Below, piece after piece: positions 35,341 through 45,241 of a stretch of DNA of 64,000 bases (position 1 is its first letter; the number at the start of each line of letters is the position of its first letter). The DNA comes from Neoceratodus forsteri (taxonomy: Eukaryota > Chordata > Ceratodontiformes > Ceratodontidae): positions 1,240,587,001 to 1,240,651,000 of the forward strand of contig CM057452.1 in the NCBI GenBank assembly GCA_016271365.2, written 5' to 3'. Below the pieces are notes generated by a model. It worked only from the letters and a program-made list of their open reading frames with translations, was not told the DNA's origin and did not search any database. A program made the translations under genes and the position numbers.

Positions 35341-35549
35341 GGTTCAAGCAGACTCGATAGACCATAAGGCCCAATCTGCTGGCAATTAGTATGTTAGTAT
35401 GTTAATAACTTTGGATGTCAAGGCATCTAGAGTATTAGATATCTGCTGCCACACATTTAGCCCTGCAGAGGGGGTCTGTAGCATCCAATTATACAGATGG
35501 GGAGCTACTGTGAGAGCTGCACTTTCAGAGCAATGCACTAAAATTCCAT

Positions 35550-36120
35550 AGGTAAGGTACAATTTATTTAATTTTATTTATTTATTTCAATCTAGGATTA
35601 CAATACCTTTAAGCCGAAGCTCTTTTACAATGGTTCCACATCAGCTGCAGCAACAGTCATCATTTTAGTTACAAACATATAATCATTGACTTATAGACTT
35701 GTAATAACCAGTACAAGGACTTGAGCTATGAGCAAGACAAGGGAAGGAGGGGTGGGTGGGTGGGGTGGAGTGAGGTAGAGGAGATCGAGGGAAGGAAGTG
35801 CAGGGTAAGGGAAGTATGAGAGGTGTTTGGGGTGGGGGCAGGAGTGGAGATATGGGGGGGAGGTGGGCGAGGGTGGAAGATAGTGCAGCCAGGGGGCCTT
35901 GTCAAGGGAATATGACAGGTAAGGTGCTAGGGGTGCAAAGACTGATTGTAAGTGCTGGGTGCTGGGGCATGTGCAGCTGGAATGGTGGAAATGTTAAGAT
36001 GGGCAATCGCAGGATACAAGCAGTGAGAGGCGCAGCTTGGACTTGAAGAGTTCGAGTGTTGGAACGGTCGCTATGTCACTGCCAAGACAGTTGAGCCAGT
36101 TGAATGCCTGATACTAGACT
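35550..36120 (-). mobile_element. L2-like 3' end of a different subfamily
   Basis: The minus-strand sequence near 36035-36095 reads W-L-N-C-L-G-S-D-I-A-T-V and L-E-L-F-K-S-K-L-R-L-S-L-L, the last part of an L2-like ORF2. A 3' UTR and an (AAAT)n tail near 35565-35590 follow. It interrupts the endonuclease of L2-C, which continues on both sides. Confidence 0.6.
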
Positions 36121-36172
36121 CAGAGATGGCAGTAACAAACTTGTCCCTAATGTATATAACTACTCCTCCTCC

Positions 36173-36577
36173 TCACAATTTTCTGTCAGCTCCGAAGACA
36201 TTATACGAGGGGATGTTTATTTTAAAATCTTGGGTGGAAGATCTTAACCAGGTTTCTGTCAGCACTAGGATATCAGGTGCAGTATGGTTAACCCAGGCTT
36301 GTATTGCATCAGATTTCCACAATAAGCTGCATGCATTGATATGGATTACACTTAATCTCTTTAAGTGGATAATTTCAGTAGGGGAAGAAATGGGGATAGG
36401 AGGGCCAGGGTTCAGTTTGATATTACCTGCACAGATGAGTAGTATCAAGAGCATTTTTTGTAGGGCTTTCAATAGTAGTTTAAAGATCCAGATTTTAGCC
36501 TTTTTGTGGGTATAACAATCAGTGGTTTTAGAAGGGGTGAGTATGTTGCCAAAGGACCCAAAGAAGGAAACAAGCAT
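36173..36577 (-). pseudogene. L2-C ORF2 N-terminus with 2A-like motif and endonuclease start
   Basis: After a Leu-rich stretch the minus strand encodes G-N-I-K-L-N-P-G-P (36401-36427). The N-P-G-P part of the 2A consensus is intact, while the upstream D and E are N and K. The endonuclease begins with S-V-I-H-I-N-A-C-S-L-L and runs through L-V-L-T-E-T-W-L near 36240. The frame is open for 134 codons. Confidence 0.75.
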
Positions 36578-37418
36578 GTACTGACTGAGAAGATAGATGG
36601 GACTCCTGCTGTGGAGCTGGGCTTAGTATATGTTACGCAGCTGGGAAAAAACAGGGATCCAGTGGAACTCGGCACATAGGGAAGAGTAACACTATCCAGC
36701 CTAGGCAGATAAGAGGCTATACGGAATAACGGGCAGGTAGTGTCTATCCCTATGCAATTAGGAAGGCCTGTTGAGTCAAGATCGGGGCAATACTCTGAGG
36801 CGTAGTGTAATATGCACACTAAGTACCCCAGGAAAAGAAAGACAGTATTCATTATGCTCCTAGATGAGAATCACTCAGAATAAAGAAGTAGTCACAGGAA
36901 AATACAATTTTTGCTGTGAGCAAACAGGAAGAGAAATACAAGCAAAGGGACGACTCTGCCACAGTAGAAGACTGTTGCAGCAATCACAGAGAGGACTGTG
37001 ACAATTTTAATCAAGAGCAGGACCGAAAGTAGGAGTTACAAACAAGGAGGACTATTATCTTTTAGCTAATTAGATTTCCATAAGAGACACAGGAAAACAG
37101 ATTGCTGCAACTTTTTACTAAGAACAGAACAGAACACAGAGACAAATACAATCAAGGAGGGGACAATATTTTTGCCACAGCAGTAGGATGAGCAGAAAGG
37201 CGGAAACTGCTCCTTTAAAGTAAATGGAACACATAATTATTCCCACACATTAGTGGAGGACTTTTTTTTTGTGCTGGGTAGGGCAGGAAGGAGTGACTTG
37301 CTCCTTTAACAGTGTGCAAACAGAGAGGGGGCCAATAGGGAAACAGCAGCACAATTGCCGATGGGAAGTAAGTCTATTTAAAGAGCACAGTGGTAGGGGG
37401 TTGGTGGGAAAAATTTCA

Positions 37419-38560
37419 ACACATTCAAAGCTTGTGGAGACAAAGCCTAAGAAGGTTCTACAGCAGTTCACTGAGAGCTTGAGTTGCTGAATAAGGCAGC
37501 CAATGAGCAGGGAAGCCATAATATCAGCAGCCAATCTCTGGCTAGATTACATGGCTTCCTCCAATCAGAGCTCCTTAGTTGTTCCCTGAGGCTTGGCAAG
37601 GGCTCATCTAGCTAGTAACTCCTTTGGTGGGTCTGGGAGGAAAGGCAGGATGGCAGGATAGACTTCTGCAGTGGCTGCTGGTTCACCGGTAAACCGGAGC
37701 GGGCTGCCTAGAAGACAGGAGAGGGGAAGGTTATGTTTGGGAGGGTGACTAGCGGGAACATTGCTAAATTGGTGCGCAGGGAGTTACGGGGGGAAGGAGA
37801 ATAAAAAAAAAGAAGTTAAATGATGGGAGAAGGACGGGACAAAGAAAAAGTTAAATGGTGGGAGGGGGAAGCTTAAACTAGACGGACGGGAGTCATTTTG
37901 GCAGGCACCAATAGACTTCACCCAGCTAGCTTGATTGGGGCAAGCAGAACAGAAGTAAGATTAATTACTCTGTAGTTCAAAATTAAGATGGCAAAAATAT
38001 GGCTAGCTAAGTGACTACAGCAGATACAATTGTAGGGAAAGAAAGAGAACAGGAAAAAAATAGATAGAGTCTGGCAGGGCAGAATTACAGAAGAGCAACA
38101 ATAATTAAATTACATAACCCAGTACCATTTGATCCCTAACAATAAAATTTAGCCCAGAGTAGTAATTAAAAATAAATGCAGAACATTACTTAACCCAGTA
38201 GCATTTGATCCCTAGCTGTAAAATCTTTCCCACAGGAGTAATTAAAAATAAATATATAACATTTCTACACATTTCAACACATTCAAAGCTTGTGGAGACA
38301 AAGCCGAAGCAGGTTCTACAGCGGGTCCCCGAGAGCTTGAGTTCCTGAACAAGGCAGCCAATGGGTGGGGAAGCCATAACCTCAGCAGCCAATCTCTGGC
38401 TAGATTATACGGCTTCCTCCAATCAAAGCTCCTGAGTTGTTCCCCTAGTCTCGGCAAGGGCTCGCCAAGCGAGTAGCTCTTTCAGTGGGTCCAGGAGGGA
38501 AGGCAGGACAGCTGGACAGAAATCTGCAGTGGCTGCTGGTTCACTGGTAAGCCTGGAGTG
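37419..38560. repeat. Direct repeat, two copies about 857 bp apart
   Basis: Copies at 37419-37710 and 38275-38560 share long stretches such as AAGCTTGTGGAGACAAAGCC and CCAATCTCTGGCTAGATTA. The DNA between them differs. Confidence 0.9.
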
Positions 38561-38860
38561 AACTAGCTAGTAGCTCCTTCGGTGGGTCTGGGAGGGAAGG
38601 CAGGATGGCCGGATAGACTTCTGCAGTAGCTGCTGGTTCAATGAGAAGCCCAGAGCGGGCTGCCTAGCGAGTATTTCCTTTGGCAGGTCTGGGAGGGAAG
38701 GCAGAATGGCAGAATAGATTTCTGCAGTGTCCGCTGGTTCACTGATAGGCCCAGAGCAGGCTGCCTAGCTAGTAGCTCCTTTGCCAGGTCTGGGAGGGAA
38801 GGCAGGATGGCTGGATAGACTTCTACAGCAGACGCTGGTTCACTGGTAAGCCCAGTTTTG
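38460..38860. repeat. Tandem repeat with about 100-bp period
   Basis: Four units share GTCTGGGAGGGAAGGCAG, then a GATAGACTTCTGCAG-type segment and GCTGGTTCACTG. A further unit lies within the upstream direct repeat at 37612-37710. Confidence 0.9.
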
Positions 38861-38869
38861 TTACTGAGC

Positions 38870-39740
38870 CCAGTAGCATATGAAACTGACAAAACTAAAC
38901 CTCCCAGGCAACAGAAAGGGAAAAAAAACTTTGGGCATGGAAAACAAGGCTGGGTTAAAAAAGAAAAAAAATGAGGTTTGGATACCAGCAAATGCTCTGC
39001 AATCAGCAGGGTGGCTGAAAACAGCACAAGGGGATTGGACACTGGATACTTCAGAATACAAAAAGAAAGTATATATCACAGACGCTAAATTAACAAGCCA
39101 AGAACATATGCTACAAACAGATGGGGAAACTCCCTCAACATAACCTGCAGGGGCCCCATCCATGGAAATCCAATTCAAAACATAAATATGGATGAAAATA
39201 ATTCAGAAGAGGAGGATGTAGAGACAAAGAAGCCAGATTAGTCAAAAGAGCAAGATAAGACAAAACAAAGACAATTTACAGACCTTTTTTATCCTAGGGG
39301 TGAACCAGTTCCTAGGAGAAACGGAGTCAGATTTATCTATAAAGGAGGCCTAGAAACAATACCGGACAGGGTCTATATTGAAAAAAACATTGCTAAAGGA
39401 ATCAATGAGATTTTGAGCCTCTGAAATGTATGCCTTGATAAACACAGGATGCAAATTACGTCAGTTTTAAATCTGTGATACGGTTAGAGAGATTTGGGGC
39501 AAAATACAATGTTATGTGTAAAAATCCAGTATTGAGTCCATTTCTGGTAATTCCACTTACAAAACCTATGCTAAAAAACATAATGATTTTATTCAGGAAT
39601 GAAGGATTCAACATTTCTGATATACTATTCTGGTTAAAGCAGCATTGTGAAGTATTAGGTACCCCTTCACCGATTATAGATTCTGAACAGATATGGACAG
39701 GAGGCTGTAAAGTGCAAGTAAAGATAAAACAGACGGTTCC
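38870..39740 (+). pseudogene. Tx1-A ORF1, middle part
   Basis: Reads N-A-L-Q-S-A-G-W near 38985-39010, matching L-A-L-Q-N-A-G-W in Tx1-B. After several stops, at 39475-39735 it reads I-L-F-R-N-E-G-F-N-I-S-D-I-L-F-W-L, matching the same block in Tx1-B near 46290-46345. This is the conserved centre of the ORF1 protein of this family; its function is unknown to me. It breaks off at the hairpin-rich insert. Confidence 0.75.
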
Positions 39741-39744
39741 ATGT

Positions 39745-40268
39745 TATGTTATAGATCACAATACAGCGATCGCTATCATAGCGAATGTATATCGCTGAAA
39801 AGCATTTCAGCAATATACAATGCTCAGCGACTTGACTTCTGGCAACTTAAAGTGTTTTTTTGTGGGGGCTAGCCCCCCTGCAAGGCCCCCACACCCCTGA
39901 CTATGGATTGTTAACCCAGGGGCATGCATGTTGAGAAGAGAGCAAAACATAGAGGTGGAAAAAAATGTAACAGAAAGCTGCAAGCAGAGGCAAAACGACG
40001 CCCAGAGGCAAGTCCCAAACCCAGTGCCTACTGCACCATATTCAGCCACCCTCACCACCACATCACAGGGCTGGCTCAGCTGCAGCAGGCTCTCCTGTCT
40101 ACCTAAACCCTCCCTCCCTCCCCTACACCTCCCTATCTCTCACCATCCGGTCACTTTCCTCTATATACCATCGCTATCCTTGCAGGGTAGCTGATGATGA
40201 TAGCTCTATAAATGAGTCACTGTTTTTACAGCCACTCATTTATAATTGCTGTCATCACTGTATACCCA
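39745..40268. mobile_element. Hairpin-rich insertion in Tx1-A ORF1
   Basis: About 520 bp with no coding signal. It separates ORF1 blocks that are contiguous in Tx1-B. It contains a 15-bp-arm hairpin (39786-39800 with 39805-39819, 14 of 15 matching), a palindromic GGGGGCTAGCCCCC (39864-39877), and a larger hairpin (40195-40222 with 40229-40257). It may be a non-autonomous DNA element; no family could be assigned. Confidence 0.55.
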
Positions 40269-40269
40269 A

Positions 40270-41135
40270 ATGGACATGGGGGTATTACATCTTCCAGGGA
40301 GATTCTTTTTAGGCAGGGAAAGATGATCACTATTTTACATGTGGCAGCCAAAATCATGCTTCAAATGTGGGGCTAAGAGTCATTTGAGCAGCACATGTGA
40401 TGGTTTTAAATGTGACAAATGTTTTGAATATGGACATACACCTTCTGAATGTCAAAACACATTTAAATGCAATGTGTGTGAAAAAAGAGGGCATGCAAAT
40501 GCAAACTGTTCATGGGCCTCTCATAATAAAGGTGTGAGTATATCATCTGAGCATTTAATTACACAGGTACAACAGAAAGAATCTGTACATGTGTCTGAAA
40601 AAAGACTAGTAGAGATGTTACAAAAACAGGCTAAATCAGGAGTGGAAAAAAAGACAGATGAGGCAAGTGATGAAAGGTAGGAAGAAAACATAGTAGTGTC
40701 TGCAGAGGAAAAACATCCAGATCAAGAGGAATTGGAACAACAAGATTCAGAAGGGTCAGAGATAAAATTTGAACAGCAGAAAATTGAGAGAAATGGGAAT
40801 CAGAATGAGAGTAAGAAAAGGAACAAAGGGAAGGAAGGGAATCCTAGCCAGACCCCACCCCTTCTAGTCAAAATGACTTCATAACAGTGTTAAGGAAGAA
40901 AAGGAAAAGAAAGAGACAGAGAGAATATATACAGACCAAAAGGACAGGGAAGAAAACAAAAAATCCAGCAGGGTTCATATGCAAACATAAGTTCTCAAAA
41001 CTGGCTAAGGAAAATGGGAAAGGGGATCACAGTTCTGAAGAAGAGGACTCAGAGGATTCCTCAGTCTCTTCATCACAGAAAATGTTTTGTCAGATCCAGA
41101 GGATCTCCCTACAGAGGTCACCCAGGAAATTGTAG
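40270..41135 (+). pseudogene. Tx1-A ORF1, zinc-knuckle and C-terminal part
   Basis: At about 40357-40500 there are three complete C-x2-C-x4-H-x4-C zinc knuckles in a row, followed by C-S-W-A-S-H-N (C-P-W-A-A-H-N in Tx1-B). Such knuckles bind nucleic acid in LINE ORF1 proteins. A Lys/Glu-rich tail extends to about 41135 through a stop near 40678 and frame changes. Unlike Tx1-B, all knuckle ligands are kept. Confidence 0.8.
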
Positions 41136-41269
41136 GGAGAAGAGCCAGGTCACAAAACAAGAATAATAATTACAATTTTTTTCTCCCCCTTTTTGTATTG
41201 TTCTTTTTACATACTTCATAACTACACTCAGCATTGCAACAATCAATGTAAACAGAATTAAAGGGCACA

Positions 41270-41511
41270 GAAAAATGGTTTCAGTTATGTACAACCTATC
41301 TAGTGTTAGAAGTCAGATTATTGTAGTGCAAGATACTAGGTTATAACCAAATATGAGTTAGCCAAAGCTTCCAAGCTATGGACTACAGGACCCTCTTTTT
41401 GGTCAACAGGACTAGAGAGATGTGACGGGGTAGGTATTTTACTAAAGGATAAGAATGTGAAAGTAATAAAATTAATTGAAATAGTACAAGGAAGGGCATT
41501 ATCATTGGAGG
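41270..41511 (+). pseudogene. Tx1-A ORF2, endonuclease start
   Basis: The frame contains I-V-V-Q-D-T-R near 41320, matching F-L-Q-D-T-R of Tx1-B; most LINE endonucleases have Q-E-T here. It then reads E-I-V-Q-G-R-A-L-S-L, matching D-I-E-P-G-L-A-F-L-L, and is cut by CR1-b. Confidence 0.6.
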
Positions 41512-42497
41512 ATGGTCCTCTTCAATGTCTTTGTATGTGACATTGCAGAGGCACTGGAAGGAAAAGTATGTCTCTTTGCAGATGACACAAAGATCTGCAA
41601 CAGGGTTGATACACATGGTGGGGTGGAAAGGATGAGAAGGGACTTGGAAAGGTTGGAGGAATGATCAAATGTATGGCAGATTAGATTCAAAACTAAGAAG
41701 TGCAAAGTAATGCAGCTAGGAAACAAAAACCCAGGGGAAGACTACACAATGGGAAGTGAGATACTAGCAACAACAAAAATGGAAGGGGACCTGGGGGAAG
41801 TCATATCAGATGACCTAATGGTGGGCAAGCTATGTGAGAGGGCAGTAAGGAGGGCTGGAGGAAACTGGGATGTATAGGGAGAGGCATCACCAGTAGAAAA
41901 CAGGACGTTGTTATTCCTCTGTACAGACAGCTGGTGAGACCCCCATCTGGAGTACTGCATGCAGTTCTGGAGACCCAGTCTCCGCAAGGACGTAGACAGG
42001 ATGGAGGCAGTCCAGAGGAGGGCAACTAAAATGGTGCAGGGTGTACACTAGAAGGCATATGAAGAGAGACTTAAGGAGCTTAATATGCATACCCTTGAGG
42101 AAAGGAGGGACAGGGGGACATGACAGAAACTTTCAAGTACCTCAAGGGAATCAACAAAGTCCAAGAGGGTAGCATCTTTGAGAAAAAGAGGTGTGCAAGA
42201 ACAAGGGGGCACAATTTGCAGATAGAAGGGGGATGGCGCAGAGATAATGTGAGGAAGTATTTTTTCACATAGAGGGTTGTGGATGCATGGAACAGCCTTC
42301 CAGAGGTGGTTGTGGAGTCAAAAACAGTCGGGGAATTTAAGAATGCATGGGACAGACATAAGGCCATTCTGGGGGTGGGGTAGAAGGAAGTAGGCTGTGG
42401 TTAACTAGGATCTGCAGCTTATCCATTAGGTAGGGAAATGGACAGACTGAGTGGGCCAGATGGTCCTTATCTGCATTCAAATTCTATGTTTCTATGT
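41512..42497 (+). mobile_element. CR1 LINE fragment CR1-b
   Basis: A 5'-truncated CR1, very similar to CR1-c at 62.8-64.0 kb. It starts just before the active site (F-A-D-D at 41575-41586), continues through H-L-E-Y-C-M-Q-F-W and R-R-A-T-K-M-V, and ends with the ATTCTATGTTTCTATG tail at about 42497. Several frameshifts are present. It lies in the endonuclease of Tx1-A. Confidence 0.9.
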
Positions 42498-44920
42498 CAA
42501 ATTCTATATTAATTTTGGGTCACATAGAGTAAGGTTAATAACCATTTATGTCCCACAGACAAAGGCAACAAGAGTACAATTGTATAATAATGTTCAAGCT
42601 TTTTTATACACATCTAGGACAGTAATATGTGCTGTGAATTTCATCTGCAGTACAGAATTAGAGGACAGAGGACTAGCAACAAAAAAAAATGTTTAGCGAC
42701 ACAAATTGATTGACTGAAATAATAAAAATGGGAAAGGTATCAGATGCATATAGCCAAATACGTCAGACAGGAGGTTACACATATTTGGGAGGTACCATTA
42801 AAACTAGGATTGACTTTGTTTTTGTATCTAATAATGTTAAAATAAGGTCCAGTCAGATGAGCAGTTTTGAATTTACAGATCATAGGATAGTACAATATAC
42901 ATTGCAATGGGGTATTGCTCCCACATATGGGAAGGGGGTGTGGAGAATGAACAATAATATATTAGAGGAAGATAAACTTATTAAGTAGTGGAATCAACAT
43001 TGGATTGCAAGGCAGTCGGTTGACTGTATGTATGAGAAAAACTACAATGGTGGGATGATAGTAAGAAAGACATAAAAAGTTTATTTAGCAAATATACAGG
43101 GAACAAATCAAATAAAGAATATATAAAATATCTTCAGTTGAGAAACCAATTACAAACTTTAATTTCTAGATCTTAGACTGAAGGTCATGATTACAGTATC
43201 CAAATATGCCAGATACAAAAAGAACTCAAAGATATACAGTATGATAGAGCGCAATCATCAAGGCAAGAAATGCAATTTGAGTCTCAAAACAAAAAAACAA
43301 ACATTTGATACTTACAAAGATTGCAGTGCAAGAATAGATAAAATAATTTTAAAAGAGGTGTATGACATAGAGAGAGTAGTTAAGACAGGGAAACAAGACA
43401 TTTTACAGGTAATAAATGAATATGTGAATAGATCATTTGGAGAAAAAACACTGATGAAAGATCCAGAAAAACTATTACAACAATTAACACTTCCAAAACT
43501 GACAGAGATGGAAAAAACTCACTTACTAAAACCTATTACAGTTACAGAAGTAGAACAGAGTATAGGGAAACAAAAAAAAAAATACAGCTCCAGGTAAAGA
43601 TGGATTAAATGTTGAATCCTATAAAACATTCAGGAAACAATTAGCATCCACCTTAGCTGACGTACATAACTGCAGTATGGAAGAAGGGCAATTAACAGTA
43701 AGTCAGAATTAAGCATTACTTATTGCATAAAAAAGGAGAAAAGGCACCTCTAAATAATTGGAGGCCTTTGAGTCTTTTAAACGTGGATTATAAGATCTTA
43801 AACATTTTACAAATAAGACTAGCTGAGGTAGCAGATAAATTAATAAGTTGACAGCAGACATGTTCAAGTAAAAACAGAAAAGTACAAGATAATTTCTTAG
43901 GGATTAAAGAATTGTTCATACAAGGGAATAGACAGGAAACAAAAGGTTATCTTTTAACTATTGATCAAGAGAAGGTGTTCGATAAAATCTCCCATGAATA
44001 ATTGTTTATGGTGTTAAAATATTATGACATCCCACAGATATATATAAGATGGGTGCAAAGTATATATCAGAAAGCAAGCATTATACCCCTCATAAATGGG
44101 TGGTTGGGGAAAAAGAACAATTTCCACAGGGGGGTTAGGCAAGGATGTCTGTTAAGTCCTATATTATATGTATTTGGGCTGATACAGGGTCAGGATAGCA
44201 TTATTGGGATGCCATTTGGAGTACAAACCCCAGCAGTCAAAATATTAGCCTATGCTGATGATGTCATATTAACATTAAATGAAGACATGATGAGTATATA
44301 TTGGCACAAGCCCTGGAACAATTCTCAGCAATATCAGGGTCTAAAATGACAAGCGTTCAGGTACATACATAGGGGAGGTAACAGAACCAAGGAGACAGTC
44401 AATGTCAGAAATTTTAATAAAGGAACAAGATATAAAAAAAATATTAGGAATTACCTTTAGCAAACAAAATATGGAGGAAGAGAACTGGGAACCCTGCTTG
44501 AACATAACAAATCAAAAAGTGGGATTGTGGAAAAACAATAAAATATCAAAATTAAAAAGAGTTCTTTTACTAACAACTTTAATTTTACCATGTTTTTTTG
44601 TATTTAAGCTATGATTTCCAATTCTACAACATATGGAGACAAAACTACTCAGTATATTTTTTCAAGGGTTCTGGGGGAGTTGTCTTAATCCCATAAAAAG
44701 GAACATTATGTACAGAGATAGAAGAGAGGGGGATTGTGGGATTATAAATATAATTGTATTTTTCTGTAGTATTTTTATAAGGTATAAAATAGATGGGGCT
44801 TTAAAAAATAATGGCAAATTATGGACAATAGGGGTCATGAGATAGTTAGAACCACATATACGTAACTGACAAATAGGACAGCTAAAGTCAAAGAAATAGA
44901 TTAATTTACCTGACTACATG
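42498..44920 (+). pseudogene. Tx1-A ORF2, endonuclease to RT thumb
   Basis: The endonuclease continues with I-T-I-Y-V-P-Q-T-K-A near 42540, an F-T-D-H block near 42875 and a W-R-M-N block. The linker lies at 43187-43597. RT: N-W-R-P-L-S-L-L-N-V-D near 43760, I-D-Q-E-K-V-F-D-K-I-S-H near 43960-44000, G-V-R-Q-G-C-L-L-S-P near 44130-44160, Y-A-D-D at 44251-44262. The C-terminal N-P-I-K-R and K-L-W blocks follow near 44690-44830. SINE-B interrupts it at about 44921. The copy has many stops. Confidence 0.8.
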
Positions 44921-45118
44921 AATTTTATTTTTTAGTTTTATTTAGTTTTTGTTGACTGGGTAAGTGTACTAGGCAGATTCTGCCTATTTTCAGGCATGAC
45001 CCGGGGGAGGGGGATACAGATGAATGTCAACTGATCTTGAACTAGATTAGGCTGTTGGTGGTATTTTTAGTGAATGATGGAAATTTGGCCAGGACACCGG
45101 GGAAATTCCCCTGCTCTT
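44921..45118 (-). mobile_element. SINE-B, 3' half
   Basis: Reverse complement of the SINE tail half, with the same landmarks as SINE-A: the CTGAAAATAGGC segment, CCTGGCCAAATTTCC and an A/T-rich tail. It stops at the AAATTCCC site where Tx1-B begins. The other half is at 51141-51386. Confidence 0.85.
45103..45118. repeat. Left target duplication of Tx1-B
   Basis: AAATTCCCCTGCTCTT. It matches 51141-51156 (AAATTCCCCTACTCTT) at 15 of 16 positions. Confidence 0.85.
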
Positions 45119-45241
45119 GCTGCACATCACACAGTCACGCTGCAGGAGGGTCGAATGGAGGTTAGTGTGCCTCTGACTATGGATGGTGTGGGTTGCCGTG
45201 AGGAGCACTCCCATTTGGAGTAAGACTATCAAGATGACTGG

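Larger units (their letters stand above)
33861..35403 (+). mobile_element. CR1 LINE fragment CR1-a
   Basis: A 5'-truncated CR1 inserted in the L2-C endonuclease. RT: N-Y-R-P-I-S-L-T-S near 33980, L-F-L-D-F-S-K-A-F-D-S-V-P-H near 34190-34230, G-L-P-Q-G-S-V-L-G-P near 34365-34400. After a frameshift the active site at 34451-34462 reads F-T-D-D. The C-terminal block (34576-35100) has L-V-R-P-H-L-E-Y-C-V-Q-Y-W and [13 protein letters not shown], classic for vertebrate CR1. The 3' end carries a short direct repeat, GTATGTTA twice. Confidence 0.9.
30904..38870 (-). mobile_element. L2-like non-LTR retrotransposon L2-C
   Basis: Minus-strand LINE inserted in ORF1 of Tx1-A. Read from right to left: a long repeat-rich 5' region (38870-36600), ORF2 N-terminus with a 2A-like motif (36577-36173), endonuclease (35540-35404 and 33860-33250), RT (32770-32030), C-terminus (31850-31400), 3' UTR and (TTGA)n tail. 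It is interrupted by another L2 tail (35550-36120) and by CR1-a (33861-35403). The protein parts resemble L2-A closely enough to be one family group. Confidence 0.75.
36600..38870 (-). promoter_or_regulatory. Repeat-rich 5' region of L2-C
   Basis: By position this is the 5' UTR of L2-C. It holds a roughly 290-bp direct repeat (37419-37710 and 38275-38560, starting CACATTCAAAGCTTGTGGAG), a 70-bp tandem (38114-38253) and a set of about 100-bp tandem units (38460-38860). Repeated units upstream of a LINE coding region can act as promoter monomers, as in rodent L1. That role is inferred here. Confidence 0.5.
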
